The translations under genes and the position numbers were made by a program. Positions 1-7,564 of a DNA stretch of 56,974 nucleotides are shown here, one piece after another (positions within the stretch are counted from its first letter, which is position 1; every line of letters starts with the position of its first letter). The notes below the pieces were generated by a model. The model did not search any database, was not told the DNA's origin, and saw only the letters and a program-made list of their open reading frames with translations. The DNA is from Halieaceae bacterium (GTDB lineage: Bacteria > Pseudomonadota > Gammaproteobacteria > Pseudomonadales > Halieaceae). The stretch is from contig JANQIO010000097.1 in the NCBI GenBank assembly GCA_028282105.1, forward strand, positions 1-56,974, written 5' to 3'.

Positions 1-371
1 ACCAGCCGCTGCATGTCGGCAACGGCAGCGACCGTGGCGGTAATGACATCAAGCTCAAGCTGGATGGTAAGTCGACCAACCTGCACCGGGTGTGGGATAG
101 CAGCATCCTGGCAGCGGCGGGGCGCTCGGATGCTGACTGGGTGAGCCGCTTGGCCGCTATCCCCGCGCTGCAGCACAAGCGCTGGGCCGAACCCGACCCC
201 ATGGTATGGATTGCAGAGAGTGCGGCATTGCGAGACCAGTTGTATCCAAGCGGACACACGGTAGACGCTGATTACCTGGCCCACTGGCTACCCAGCGTGG
301 AGCTGCGACTGCAACAGTCAGCGGTGCGCGCCGCCGCCTGGCTTAACGCTCTCGAATTACAGGACCCCTAA
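1..371 (+). CDS. S1/P1-type nuclease, 3' part only
   Basis: This is the C-terminal end of a zinc-dependent secreted single-strand nuclease; the 5' part lies outside the window. Reading in frame from base 3, the protein begins QPLHVGNGSDRGGND and continues with NLHRVWD. In P1 nuclease the His of QPLH and the His/Asp of NLHxxWD are trinuclear-zinc ligands, and both motifs are present. The rest (about 120 residues visible) is the helical tail ending in ALELQDP. Members are exported and cut single-stranded DNA or RNA; export cannot be checked because the signal peptide is missing. It converges with the next gene, their ends overlapping by 4 bp. The family call is solid; the substrate is not known. 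Confidence 0.88.
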   Translation, partial: QPLHVGNGSDRGGNDIKLKLDGKSTNLHRVWDSSILAAAGRSDADWVSRLAAIPALQHKRWAEPDPMVWIAESAALRDQLYPSGHTVDADYLAHWLPSVELRLQQSAVRAAAWLNALELQDP

Positions 372-760
372 GGGATGTATTCGAAGGTTTGTTTGGCCGG
401 GTGTATTGCAAAATAACGCTCGGCGGCAATCGCCTTCTCACAGATGGGTAAATCCCAGAACAAGCCAACAACGTTTGTAGTATTCGGGCGCTCGATGCGC
501 TCGCCGTAGTGCTCATAGCGGTGTTCGCAATAGTCCAACTGCCAACCGCGCTCCACGCAGGCTTTGATCTGTGCGTCCTGCGCCACGGTGAGTTTCTCCT
601 GGCGCGCGCGATTACAGTCAGCGAGGAGGGTGGACAACTGATCCCTGGTGATGGTTTCAGCGCCAGCACCGGCAGCGCCCAATACACCCGCGAGGAGCAA
701 CGGCATCGCCCGGACAAGCCTGTGCCTCAGGTAGCGTCTCATAGTGAAGATTTTGCCCAT
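368..760 (-). CDS. Small exported protein, function unknown
   Basis: A 130-residue protein that I do not recognise. The N-terminus has a basic stretch (MRRYLRHRLVR) followed by a hydrophobic alanine/leucine core ending AGAGAE, which is a good signal peptide with cleavage near residue 35. The mature part is about 95 residues with four cysteines (near LADCNRAR, IKACVERG, LDYCEHRY and LPICEKA), which could form two disulfides in the periplasm. The start at 760 is preceded by AGGTAAG about 12 bases upstream; the ATG at 742 is an alternative that still keeps the signal peptide. It overlaps the nuclease stop codon by 4 bp tail to tail, so the two are not co-transcribed. Confidence 0.6.
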   Translation of the reverse strand: MGKIFTMRRYLRHRLVRAMPLLLAGVLGAAGAGAETITRDQLSTLLADCNRARQEKLTVAQDAQIKACVERGWQLDYCEHRYEHYGERIERPNTTNVVGLFWDLPICEKAIAAERYFAIHPAKQTFEYIP

Positions 761-840
761 TTGCCGATTCTTACCTAGTCTCTACTAGCATACCCCCGGC
801 GCAATGGCCTACAAAGCACAGCCATCACAGGAGGTGAGTT

Positions 841-1719
841 ATGTCCAAACACTGGCATGAATACAAGGGCCTGAGCACGGCCCGCGGCTACGACCCCGCA
901 ACGGCCCTGAGCCTGGCACTGATCTGCCAGCTTGCCTATGAGGAAAAGATCTCTGACATCCGGACAATCGCAAGTGGCTGGAATTTCGCGCCCGAGAAAG
1001 TCCGTTACCTGAAAAAGACCTTCGGACGCGATATCGATACCAGCTGCGTGGTGCTGGGGGACGACAAGCATGTCATAGTCGGATTCACCGGCAGCGAATC
1101 CGCCAACGACTGGCTGTCGAACTTCCAGGCCAGCTACGACCCCGGCCCCATGAAAGGCTGCAAGGCCCATGAGGGCTTCCAGGACGCGCTGTATCCCATC
1201 GTTATGCAACTGACAGACGCCATCCAGGAACTGAGAGACAAGCGGCAGCGGGTGTGGCTCACCGGCCACAGCCTGGGCGGCGCCCTGTGCCTGCTGTACG
1301 CCGGCATGCGCCTGGAAAACAAGCTCGACCTGCACGGCGTGTATACCTTTGGCAGCCCCAGGCCTGGCAATGAATACTTTGCCGACAAGCTCAAAAAGAC
1401 TTTCAAGGGGCCAATTCACCGGGTGGTGAACGTAGGGGATATTGTGCCGCATGTACCGCCGGAGCCGTTTTTCAGCCACCCGGGTAACCGCCGGGTGCTG
1501 GAGAAAACCAAGGTCACCAATTCCTCAGGCTCCTGGATGAAGGAACGACTAGACACCTTCAAGTATTTCCTCAAGCAGACGGGCCTGGGCCTGAAGATCG
1601 GCGAGCCCCACATGCTGTCGGCCAGCGACAAGAGTTACATCCCCAAATTGATCAAGGATGCCGGCAAGCCGCCGAAGAAAAAGCCCGGAGCCAAGTCGCC
1701 CAGCACGGGCGGACCGTAA
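841..1719 (+). CDS. Class 3 lipase family alpha/beta hydrolase
   Basis: A 292-residue lipase of the fungal-type class 3 fold (PF01764-like). The nucleophile elbow GHSLGG places the catalytic serine at residue 144. Asp200 in VGDIVPHVP and His257 in GEPHMLS complete the triad, and the oxyanion region IVGFTGSES (about 79-87) precedes the lid region. No signal peptide is visible, so it is either cytoplasmic or exported by another route. The C-terminus is a lysine/proline-rich tail (PPKKKPGAKSP). A strong Shine-Dalgarno (AGGAGGTGA) sits just before the ATG, which fixes the start. It is transcribed alone. A second class 3 lipase domain occurs 6 kb away in the membrane protein ending at 7565; the two differ outside the motifs. 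Confidence 0.88.
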   Translation: MSKHWHEYKGLSTARGYDPATALSLALICQLAYEEKISDIRTIASGWNFAPEKVRYLKKTFGRDIDTSCVVLGDDKHVIVGFTGSESANDWLSNFQASYDPGPMKGCKAHEGFQDALYPIVMQLTDAIQELRDKRQRVWLTGHSLGGALCLLYAGMRLENKLDLHGVYTFGSPRPGNEYFADKLKKTFKGPIHRVVNVGDIVPHVPPEPFFSHPGNRRVLEKTKVTNSSGSWMKERLDTFKYFLKQTGLGLKIGEPHMLSASDKSYIPKLIKDAGKPPKKKPGAKSPSTGGP

Positions 1720-1728
1720 CCCGCCAGG

Positions 1729-2268
1729 CTAGGACCTTGCCGGAGGCGGCGGAGGCGCACAGATTTTCTGTGTCAGCCGCCTTCCAGTCTGTTCGACGTT
1801 TTCACAGACTGACACCACGACGCCGTCGGTTTGCGCGGGCGGTACCGGGAGACCTTCGGCGATAGTGAAGGTGTGAGCCGCCAGCAGGGTGTCCAGGTGC
1901 CACAATTCAAAACGCCACTCGCCAGTTACCAGTTCTGCTTGCTGGTCAAACTCAAAGGCGAGGATGTTGCCGTCACCGGTGACCGTGCGTGTTTTCCCGG
2001 ACTCCTCAGTGCGATTATTGCGAATAACCTCCCTGATGCTGATGCGTCTGCCCGTGCGGTCGCCATCGACCGAGTAGTAGATGCCAAAGACCTGGCCCAG
2101 TGCAGCAGGTATCTGATCAGTGCGCTTAATGCTTTGGATATCCGCGGACTGCCGTTCTGCTGAAAACAAGCCGGCGTAGTGAATCCTTGCCGAGTAGCTG
2201 GAGTCCGCATTTGCCGTGACGCTGAGTACCGTCAGGAACATAAAAACAGAGACACATTTCATGTTCAT
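1729..2268 (-). CDS. Exported DUF3859-like protein
   Basis: About 179 residues from the ATG at 2268 (or 177 from 2262). I chose this start because it places a classical signal peptide (MKCVSVFMFLTVLSVTANA) at the N-terminus; the open frame extends further upstream but that part looks non-coding. The central segment GQVFGIYYSVDGDRTGRRIS and the beta-rich GEWRFELWHLDTLLAAHTFT match the DUF3859 pattern as I remember it, a periplasmic beta-sandwich domain of unknown role. The tail ends in a proline run (CAPPPPPARS). It stands tail to tail with the lipase gene, 9 bp apart. Family assignment rests on pattern memory, not on a search. Confidence 0.62.
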   Translation of the reverse strand: MNMKCVSVFMFLTVLSVTANADSSYSARIHYAGLFSAERQSADIQSIKRTDQIPAALGQVFGIYYSVDGDRTGRRISIREVIRNNRTEESGKTRTVTGDGNILAFEFDQQAELVTGEWRFELWHLDTLLAAHTFTIAEGLPVPPAQTDGVVVSVCENVEQTGRRLTQKICAPPPPPARS

Positions 2269-2647
2269 CTCGCGTAGATAGCTTAGACAGCAGGACGGTA
2301 TCACTGGAATATGACGCCTACAACTGCCAGCTGCGCTCAGCCGGTGCTCGGCGACGAACAAGCTGCCACTAAACGCAAGATCGTTGCGGCGTTAGCTAGT
2401 AGTGGTCTATCAAAACTTCGGAACGACCAGAAGATGGCATCAAGTGTTGCTTCGAGTCGCTTAGCTGATTGAACGAGTTTCTTGTATTTAGACATAGTTC
2501 TCTTGCTCTGACATGCCGAGTACATTGCCTAAGGGATTGTGCCTCGAACAGCGTAAGACATGAGAGAAAAAGTCGGTAACGCCTTTCAACTCCCCTTTGC
2601 TTCATAGCGCCTGACGGAGAATGCGGGTTGACGTAGCTTAGCCATAC
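2269..2647. other. Intergenic stretch, mostly featureless
   Basis: About 380 bases between the DUF3859-like gene and the next gene, lower in GC than the flanking core genome. The only thing with any coding character is a short minus-strand frame (2337 to 2495, listed separately). I see no tRNA, strong terminator or insertion-sequence end. Confidence 0.5.
2337..2495 (-). CDS. Possible small ORF, 52 residues
   Basis: An ATG at 2495 preceded by AAGAGA at normal spacing opens a frame beginning MSKYKKLVQSAKRLEATLDA. The first 35 residues look like a plausible amphipathic, basic helix; the rest is less protein-like. No family is recognised and there is no other support. It could equally be a chance frame or the relic of a longer gene. 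Confidence 0.2.
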   Translation of the reverse strand: MSKYKKLVQSAKRLEATLDAIFWSFRSFDRPLLANAATILRLVAACSSPSTG

Positions 2648-3421
2648 TCAAAACGTGTCCCCATCAAAGACTTCAAATGCCTCAACCTCTTTGGCGGCCA
2701 AGATATGTTCTGCAATAACACTCGGGCCTCCGAAAAACGAAGAAGGATTGTCAAAAGGTGTTGCGAGAATCCAGTCCTTCGAGACAGGCCATATGGCTTG
2801 AGGGGTTATCTTCTCTACCATGTCTTTGGAGGCGAGTATCGATCGCCAGGTAACCCAGACATCAGAGAGAGAGGCCTTCATAAGGAAGTGTCCCTGTTGA
2901 CCCAGCCCAACAATCCTTGCACCTCGCTCTGCAAAGTGTCGTTCTATACTGCCAAAACCCTCCCAAAATACACAGATACAGTCTTGGTCGACTCTGCTGT
3001 GACTTGTAAGTATCTGCATTAGTGCATCCAAGACCTGCACAGGCAAAATACCTTCCAAAGGGGGAGCTGTCTCCCCGGGCTTGGGATCGTCATAATTTGG
3101 CTCCGGAGCATGCCATTGCATAGTGCCATTTGGTTCAGCTCCGGCTCGTGATGCCAGCTCGCTCCAAGAAACGGGACGCATTTCAGTAGACGAGTACGTG
3201 CTGCCATCAAATTCACCTTGTTCCGGTTTCTCTTTCGACTCTGGCCAGCGCCAACCCGGGTGAAAGATGCGCACATATTTCTCGAATCCAGTTGGAACGA
3301 TTCGATGCAGCGCATGCAATGGGCCCTTGCAGTTCTGCACTACCCATTGAGCACACGCTGCATCTTTTTCCGGCCTGTAAGTTGTGTCCGGAGAGTTCAT
3401 AGTGTGTGCGTTAGCAATCAA
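2648..3421 (-). CDS. Uncharacterised protein, actinobacterial-like family
   Basis: A 257-residue soluble protein without signal peptide or membrane segment. The layout VPTGFEKYVRIFHPGWRW, then PVSWSELASRAG, then CVFWEGFGS, then WPVSKDWILATPFDNPSSFF ending in GGPSVIAEHILAAKEVEAFEV resembles a family of hypothetical proteins I recall mostly from Actinobacteria; no function is known for it. The first 11 bp overlap the end of the upstream lipoprotein gene on the same strand, implying translational coupling. A downstream ATG at 3400 (MNSPDTTY) is an alternative start. GC is clearly below that of the core genes in this window, consistent with acquisition by transfer. Confidence 0.62.
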   Translation of the reverse strand: MIANAHTMNSPDTTYRPEKDAACAQWVVQNCKGPLHALHRIVPTGFEKYVRIFHPGWRWPESKEKPEQGEFDGSTYSSTEMRPVSWSELASRAGAEPNGTMQWHAPEPNYDDPKPGETAPPLEGILPVQVLDALMQILTSHSRVDQDCICVFWEGFGSIERHFAERGARIVGLGQQGHFLMKASLSDVWVTWRSILASKDMVEKITPQAIWPVSKDWILATPFDNPSSFFGGPSVIAEHILAAKEVEAFEVFDGDTF

Positions 3422-4181
3422 CTACCGCTTGTTTGGGGGTTCCTACTGGGAACGGGTTGTCGCCCAGCCATCTCCACCCCGGCGCAGGATAAATCCACAT
3501 CATGTTTGAGTGCGCGAACGATCTCGGGGCGGAAGGGCATTCTCCAAAGACTTGAGTCCCTCGCTGGCCCGGCACGTCTGCCTGCCAACTGACATTTAGC
3601 CCCGTCTGTGGGTGTGTTGCAGTCCAAACCCCGCCTAAGGGGCTTCCAAGAGGCCCAAAAAGCATCTCTATCAGCACTTGAGAGAGTTCATAATTTACAA
3701 ACGGCGGCAGTGCACCCTGTCCGGTAGGAGTAACCGTGCATGTACCTCTGGACTTTGCTTTCGGGAACAAAGGCCCTCCCGGTACCTTTCTGCCAGCATG
3801 TGGAATCTGCACATTTATGTCACAGTCGATCAAGCCAGTCACGACGGTAGCAGATGTGCCCACATCATATGAATCACCAGGCTCGGGTGTATCTCGCTCA
3901 AAACGAGCTGGGATTGAAATGTGAATTGTCTCTCCATCACTGTAAGAGAGCGTCCCGTCGCGCTTGTGACGAAGTACTTCCCGAAGTGCGATTCGGCGAG
4001 ATATATCCTCCCTATCGGCACGACTTAAGTATCGTGTAATGTCGAACTGCGGTCGTGTCTCGGGTGGAGTTTTATCTGCCACCTTGTTACCGCTCCAAAG
4101 ACCGCGCGCCTGCGCTATGGATAATTGAGTGCTGCTGCAAGCGACTAACACTAGCAAACCAAAAAGAACGTACCTGTTCAT
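3411..4181 (-). CDS. Putative lipoprotein, function unknown
   Basis: A 256-residue protein starting MNRYVLFGLLVLVACSS. The hydrophobic stretch ends in the lipobox LVAC, so the mature protein is probably lipid-anchored at Cys15. The rest is soluble and includes DRDISRRIALREV-like helical sequence near residue 55-70, a pair of Cys in DCDINVQIP and RGTCTVTP, and a C-terminal WIYPAPGWRWLGDNPF segment. No family is recognised. It is the first gene of a two-gene unit; its stop overlaps the start of the following gene by 11 bp, so the lipoprotein and the soluble protein are probably made together and may act together. Low GC compared with the core genome. Confidence 0.6.
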   Translation of the reverse strand: MNRYVLFGLLVLVACSSTQLSIAQARGLWSGNKVADKTPPETRPQFDITRYLSRADREDISRRIALREVLRHKRDGTLSYSDGETIHISIPARFERDTPEPGDSYDVGTSATVVTGLIDCDINVQIPHAGRKVPGGPLFPKAKSRGTCTVTPTGQGALPPFVNYELSQVLIEMLFGPLGSPLGGVWTATHPQTGLNVSWQADVPGQRGTQVFGECPSAPRSFAHSNMMWIYPAPGWRWLGDNPFPVGTPKQAVVDC

Positions 4182-4699
4182 AAATCTACTACTCCTTCAT
4201 ATCTTCCTGAATTAAAACCACTTCACGCTGCGCGGTTCCAAACAGAATCCCTTCTCACGTTAGTGAAGTGGGGCAAGAACATGCTAGGCGTATGCACAAG
4301 CTTTTGTCATCGAGTACAGCGCAAGTACGCTTCACTTTTATTACGATTTATTCGATCAGAGTGGCACTTGGGAGGACAGAACCAGTGCTGGATTCATTGG
4401 CCGCGAGATGTCCTGCAGGCAAGGTCCAGTGTCTTATGCATGACATATCAATCGGCTCAACAGACGATTACTAAAATGAAGATACTCGCATTCCTTAAAT
4501 GCGCATAATCTATATTATGTTAAATATGCTATTTGGCTCTGTTTGCCTGACAGGCTCCTCTTTACAACTGAGTATTTCATTAACAGAGCAGCGCGCTTGT
4601 TCCCAGACAACTCTATAGCATCCGAATGGGTGCATAATCCTGTGCTCGCACTGCCTGGTCATGTTTCGCTGACCTGCATGCGGTTTGCCAAGCGCTGCG
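4182..4699. other. AT-rich intergenic region
   Basis: More than 500 bases of AT-rich sequence between two minus-strand units. The open frames here (for example plus strand 4263 to 4508) have no recognisable protein character. It contains an inverted repeat near 4218-4271 and an AT-rich patch around 4475-4535. No RNA gene or insertion-sequence end was recognised. Low GC fits a horizontally acquired island. Confidence 0.5.
4218..4271. repeat. 9-bp inverted repeat upstream of lipoprotein gene
   Basis: CCACTTCAC at 4218-4226 is repeated as GTGAAGTGG at 4263-4271, a perfect 9-bp dyad with a 36-base spacer. It lies 37 to 90 bases upstream of the lipoprotein start at 4181, where an operator or a leader hairpin could act. 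Chance cannot be excluded for a 9-bp match. Confidence 0.25.
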
Positions 4700-7546
4700 T
4701 CACATGAACATCACCGGATCTTCTTCGTCGGCAAAACGCAACACTAGGCTAACTACCCCGTCGTCATCGCCAAGGCCAGCATCGGTTGCGAGTTGCTTGA
4801 ACAATGCCAGCGTTTCTTTCGACACGTCGTCCTTCGGGTGCCCAAGGAATTCACGACTCGCTTTGACCCAGGGTTTTAGGCAGAACGCCATTTCTTCGTG
4901 GAGTGCCTTGATCTCATTCTGCATTCGGTGGACGGCGGCATCTCCCTCAGGCCGCTGTATGGAGTAACGTGAAATCTCATCCATTTTTGTCAGCAAGACC
5001 CAGTAGCCCTTGACGAGGTGGTGAATCTTAACCGCTTGGCGGATCTTCTGATGCGAACTGTTTGAGACCGGATGCCAGTTCCTGCTCGGTACCTGGGTTT
5101 GAGCAAATTGCTGGGCGGCGAAGCGCTCCCATTTCCTGCGCGCTGTCACTCGATCCTGTGGCATCGGTTGAAACACCTGGAAGGCGAAAGCGGGTGGATT
5201 TCCGCGGTGGCGCCTGTACTTGCGAATCCGCAGGACATGCCTGCCCGCAGCCTCAAAGGTTCCCTCCTCAAACACTTCCGCTTTTTCAAGTGACTTGCTG
5301 ACTTCGTCGATATACACGGTGACATCGCGCTGGTTGTGCTTGTCCAGCAATTCCTCTATCGCGTCCTGGTCAAGTGGTATACGCAGCTCAACAGTGGCAG
5401 CAGGTGCACCTACAGTAGACCGAGCTGTTAACTCCGCAACCGCTGCAGTTCGCACTTCCCCGCGAATCAGGTCAAGCTTCACCAATTCTTCCAGGATATC
5501 TTCCAGCTCGCTGACTTTGAGGTTTTTGTCCTTCTGGGTAACCGAAACCCCCAGCGATCCACTGCCGCTTTCGCGAGCCGCCCACAAGTTGAAGTGAGAC
5601 ATATAGCCAACGGATTGAGATGACCACGAAGACCGAAGTTCATGTGATACGCTAAGCTTAGCGCCAACGGAAACATTGCCATCGGTATCTACTTGGAACT
5701 CTACATCACTGTTAAACAGATTTGTTTCACTGAAATTGACGCCCAGGAAGCCGATTTCCAACTGTGACTTGCGCATACGCTCGAGACTGTCGCTGTACTG
5801 GCCAGACACTCGGCCTGCCTCTATTTCATCAATAAGCCTGCCTAGATCCCCGCTCATCAGAATCGCGAATGTCTCCTGGGCATCTGCGTTTACTTCGGCG
5901 AAGTCTACCGTCAGATCAATATCCTCTTTTCGTTGTTCGCTCTCTTCATGCAGTAAGCGCAGGTTCAGGCGTGTATCTGCCGCCTTTTCAAGCGCTGTCT
6001 GCAATTTGCGAATCATGGCACCAACGGACAGAACGGCACCTCGAATACCAGCCGCGGCTTCGTTCCAATCGTCAGCATAGGGCGCAGCCAGTGCGTTAAA
6101 ACGCAATTTATACTCTTCTACCTGCGCAGTGACGGCAGCTTTTCCTGCAGCCTGCTTTTCCTCGACCCTGGATTTAAGGTCAGCGTTTAAATCATTGATG
6201 ATGGCCTGGAGCTCGGTGGCAAGCTTCGTCTCCAGTTGCTGGACCTGAGATGCGTCCATTAGCCCACCCAGGCTCTTGTTCAGGCGTTGAGTTAATCGCT
6301 GGCCGGCCTCGACGGAGGATTGGCCAAGCAAGTCACTGAGTCCATTCAACTCCTTTTCCAGGACGCCTTTGAGGGTCTCGCGGTGCTGACCAAGCTCTTC
6401 AGCAAGTTGTGCTGCAAGGTCGTTAAAGAGCACTTCCGCCTGATTTTTAAGAAAGGTTCCCGGCGTAAGATACTGTTCATATTCGTTCATTAGCGCGGTA
6501 TAGGCATCCTGGGCATCGCCCAGGTACTGCTTAAGCTGCTCGACCACCTCACTCATATCGAAGCCAAGCGTTAGCTTGCTCGCAGTGGCTTTGGTGCTGA
6601 GACTGGCGCGGGTAAGGTTTACCCGAACTCCCCTGCTCTCCCCCAGGGAAAGAAACTCAAGCTCGCACTCACGCTCTCTGGAAGCGATAGCATTGAAGGT
6701 GAAACTGCCGGCCTCCACGTAGGGAACATTGAGCTGACTGACTTTGAACTCCATCTTAAAATCAGACGACAGATTGATGTTGCTACTCAGGACTAGTCGC
6801 TCCAGCCCACCCTGGCGCATGGCGGAGTCGACAGCGGCAACGTCAAAGGGGCTGGGTAGTGTCGGCAGACATGAAGCCACGACCTCGGCGAATAACTTGT
6901 GTCGCTCCGCTACTGGAACGTCATACCAAAAAGCGAGCGCGTGGTCGCTACTGCCCCGACCTTGCCAGCCAATGGCCAGCGGACCCCGCTCAGCATTCCC
7001 ATCCAACCCTGCGTTTACATTGCCTTTGAACTCTACCCGTAAGAGATAGTCATCTTCGTCGAATGAGCTTTTGCCGCTATCCAGACGGTCGTTTGCTTCC
7101 AGTTCTATTGAAGCGCTAGCACCACCGCTCAGCACGAATGACAATTGACCGTCGAAACTGTCACCACTATGGCTATTGCCCCAGTCGAGAACCTGCCAGA
7201 GCACTACCCCATCTTCTGTTACGTCATCGTGTAGTGAAATGTCTGTAAGCGGTGTGAGCAATAGCTTGACGCGCTGGTCTAGGCCCTCCTCCCAAAATGC
7301 CCGGAGTTTCCTTGATAGCGCGCTGAGGTCGAACGTGTTAATCCCGAGTTCCGTCAGCGCGGACTCGGCCGCTTCGGAGATGTCATCCGCCCGATTGAGA
7401 AGGTCAGGAATGTTTCGAATATCTGAATCGTTCACGGCACCTTTCACAAGCGCCCATTGCGCTTGGAGTGAAAGGAGTATCTCCATGGCTTTCGCGTCGT
7501 CATCAAGTTCGACGGGACTTCCCGTAACATCCACTAGAAATGTCAT
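4700..7546 (-). CDS. Large coiled-coil protein, function unknown
   Basis: A 948-residue protein I do not recognise. It has no signal peptide and no clear membrane span. Residues 1-90 are helical; about 90-330 are beta-rich with many acidic residues (QLSFVLSGGASASIEL, FKMEFKVSQL); about 330-545 are a long amphipathic, coiled-coil-like section rich in Glu, Gln, Leu and Ala; about 560-690 are again beta-rich with repeated strand patterns (NVSVGAKLSVSHELRS); the C-terminal 200 residues are basic then helical. The initiating ATG is preceded by AAGGAG. It starts 18 bp after the stop of the membrane-lipase gene on the same strand, so the two form an operon and probably a functional pair. The pattern suggests a scaffold or a cytoplasmic partner of the membrane lipase, which is inference. 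Confidence 0.7.
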   Translation of the reverse strand: MTFLVDVTGSPVELDDDAKAMEILLSLQAQWALVKGAVNDSDIRNIPDLLNRADDISEAAESALTELGINTFDLSALSRKLRAFWEEGLDQRVKLLLTPLTDISLHDDVTEDGVVLWQVLDWGNSHSGDSFDGQLSFVLSGGASASIELEANDRLDSGKSSFDEDDYLLRVEFKGNVNAGLDGNAERGPLAIGWQGRGSSDHALAFWYDVPVAERHKLFAEVVASCLPTLPSPFDVAAVDSAMRQGGLERLVLSSNINLSSDFKMEFKVSQLNVPYVEAGSFTFNAIASRERECELEFLSLGESRGVRVNLTRASLSTKATASKLTLGFDMSEVVEQLKQYLGDAQDAYTALMNEYEQYLTPGTFLKNQAEVLFNDLAAQLAEELGQHRETLKGVLEKELNGLSDLLGQSSVEAGQRLTQRLNKSLGGLMDASQVQQLETKLATELQAIINDLNADLKSRVEEKQAAGKAAVTAQVEEYKLRFNALAAPYADDWNEAAAGIRGAVLSVGAMIRKLQTALEKAADTRLNLRLLHEESEQRKEDIDLTVDFAEVNADAQETFAILMSGDLGRLIDEIEAGRVSGQYSDSLERMRKSQLEIGFLGVNFSETNLFNSDVEFQVDTDGNVSVGAKLSVSHELRSSWSSQSVGYMSHFNLWAARESGSGSLGVSVTQKDKNLKVSELEDILEELVKLDLIRGEVRTAAVAELTARSTVGAPAATVELRIPLDQDAIEELLDKHNQRDVTVYIDEVSKSLEKAEVFEEGTFEAAGRHVLRIRKYRRHRGNPPAFAFQVFQPMPQDRVTARRKWERFAAQQFAQTQVPSRNWHPVSNSSHQKIRQAVKIHHLVKGYWVLLTKMDEISRYSIQRPEGDAAVHRMQNEIKALHEEMAFCLKPWVKASREFLGHPKDDVSKETLALFKQLATDAGLGDDDGVVSLVLRFADEEDPVMFM

Positions 7547-7564
7547 CTGAATCTCCTTAATCCA

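Noticed and set aside
2380..2480. Integron attC-like signal
   Set aside because: Some GTTAG/CTAAC pieces are present but core sites do not match the consensus and there is no integrase.
4263..4508. Plus-strand open frames in the AT-rich gap
   Set aside because: No Shine-Dalgarno, odd composition (many Cys and Trp) and no family resemblance.
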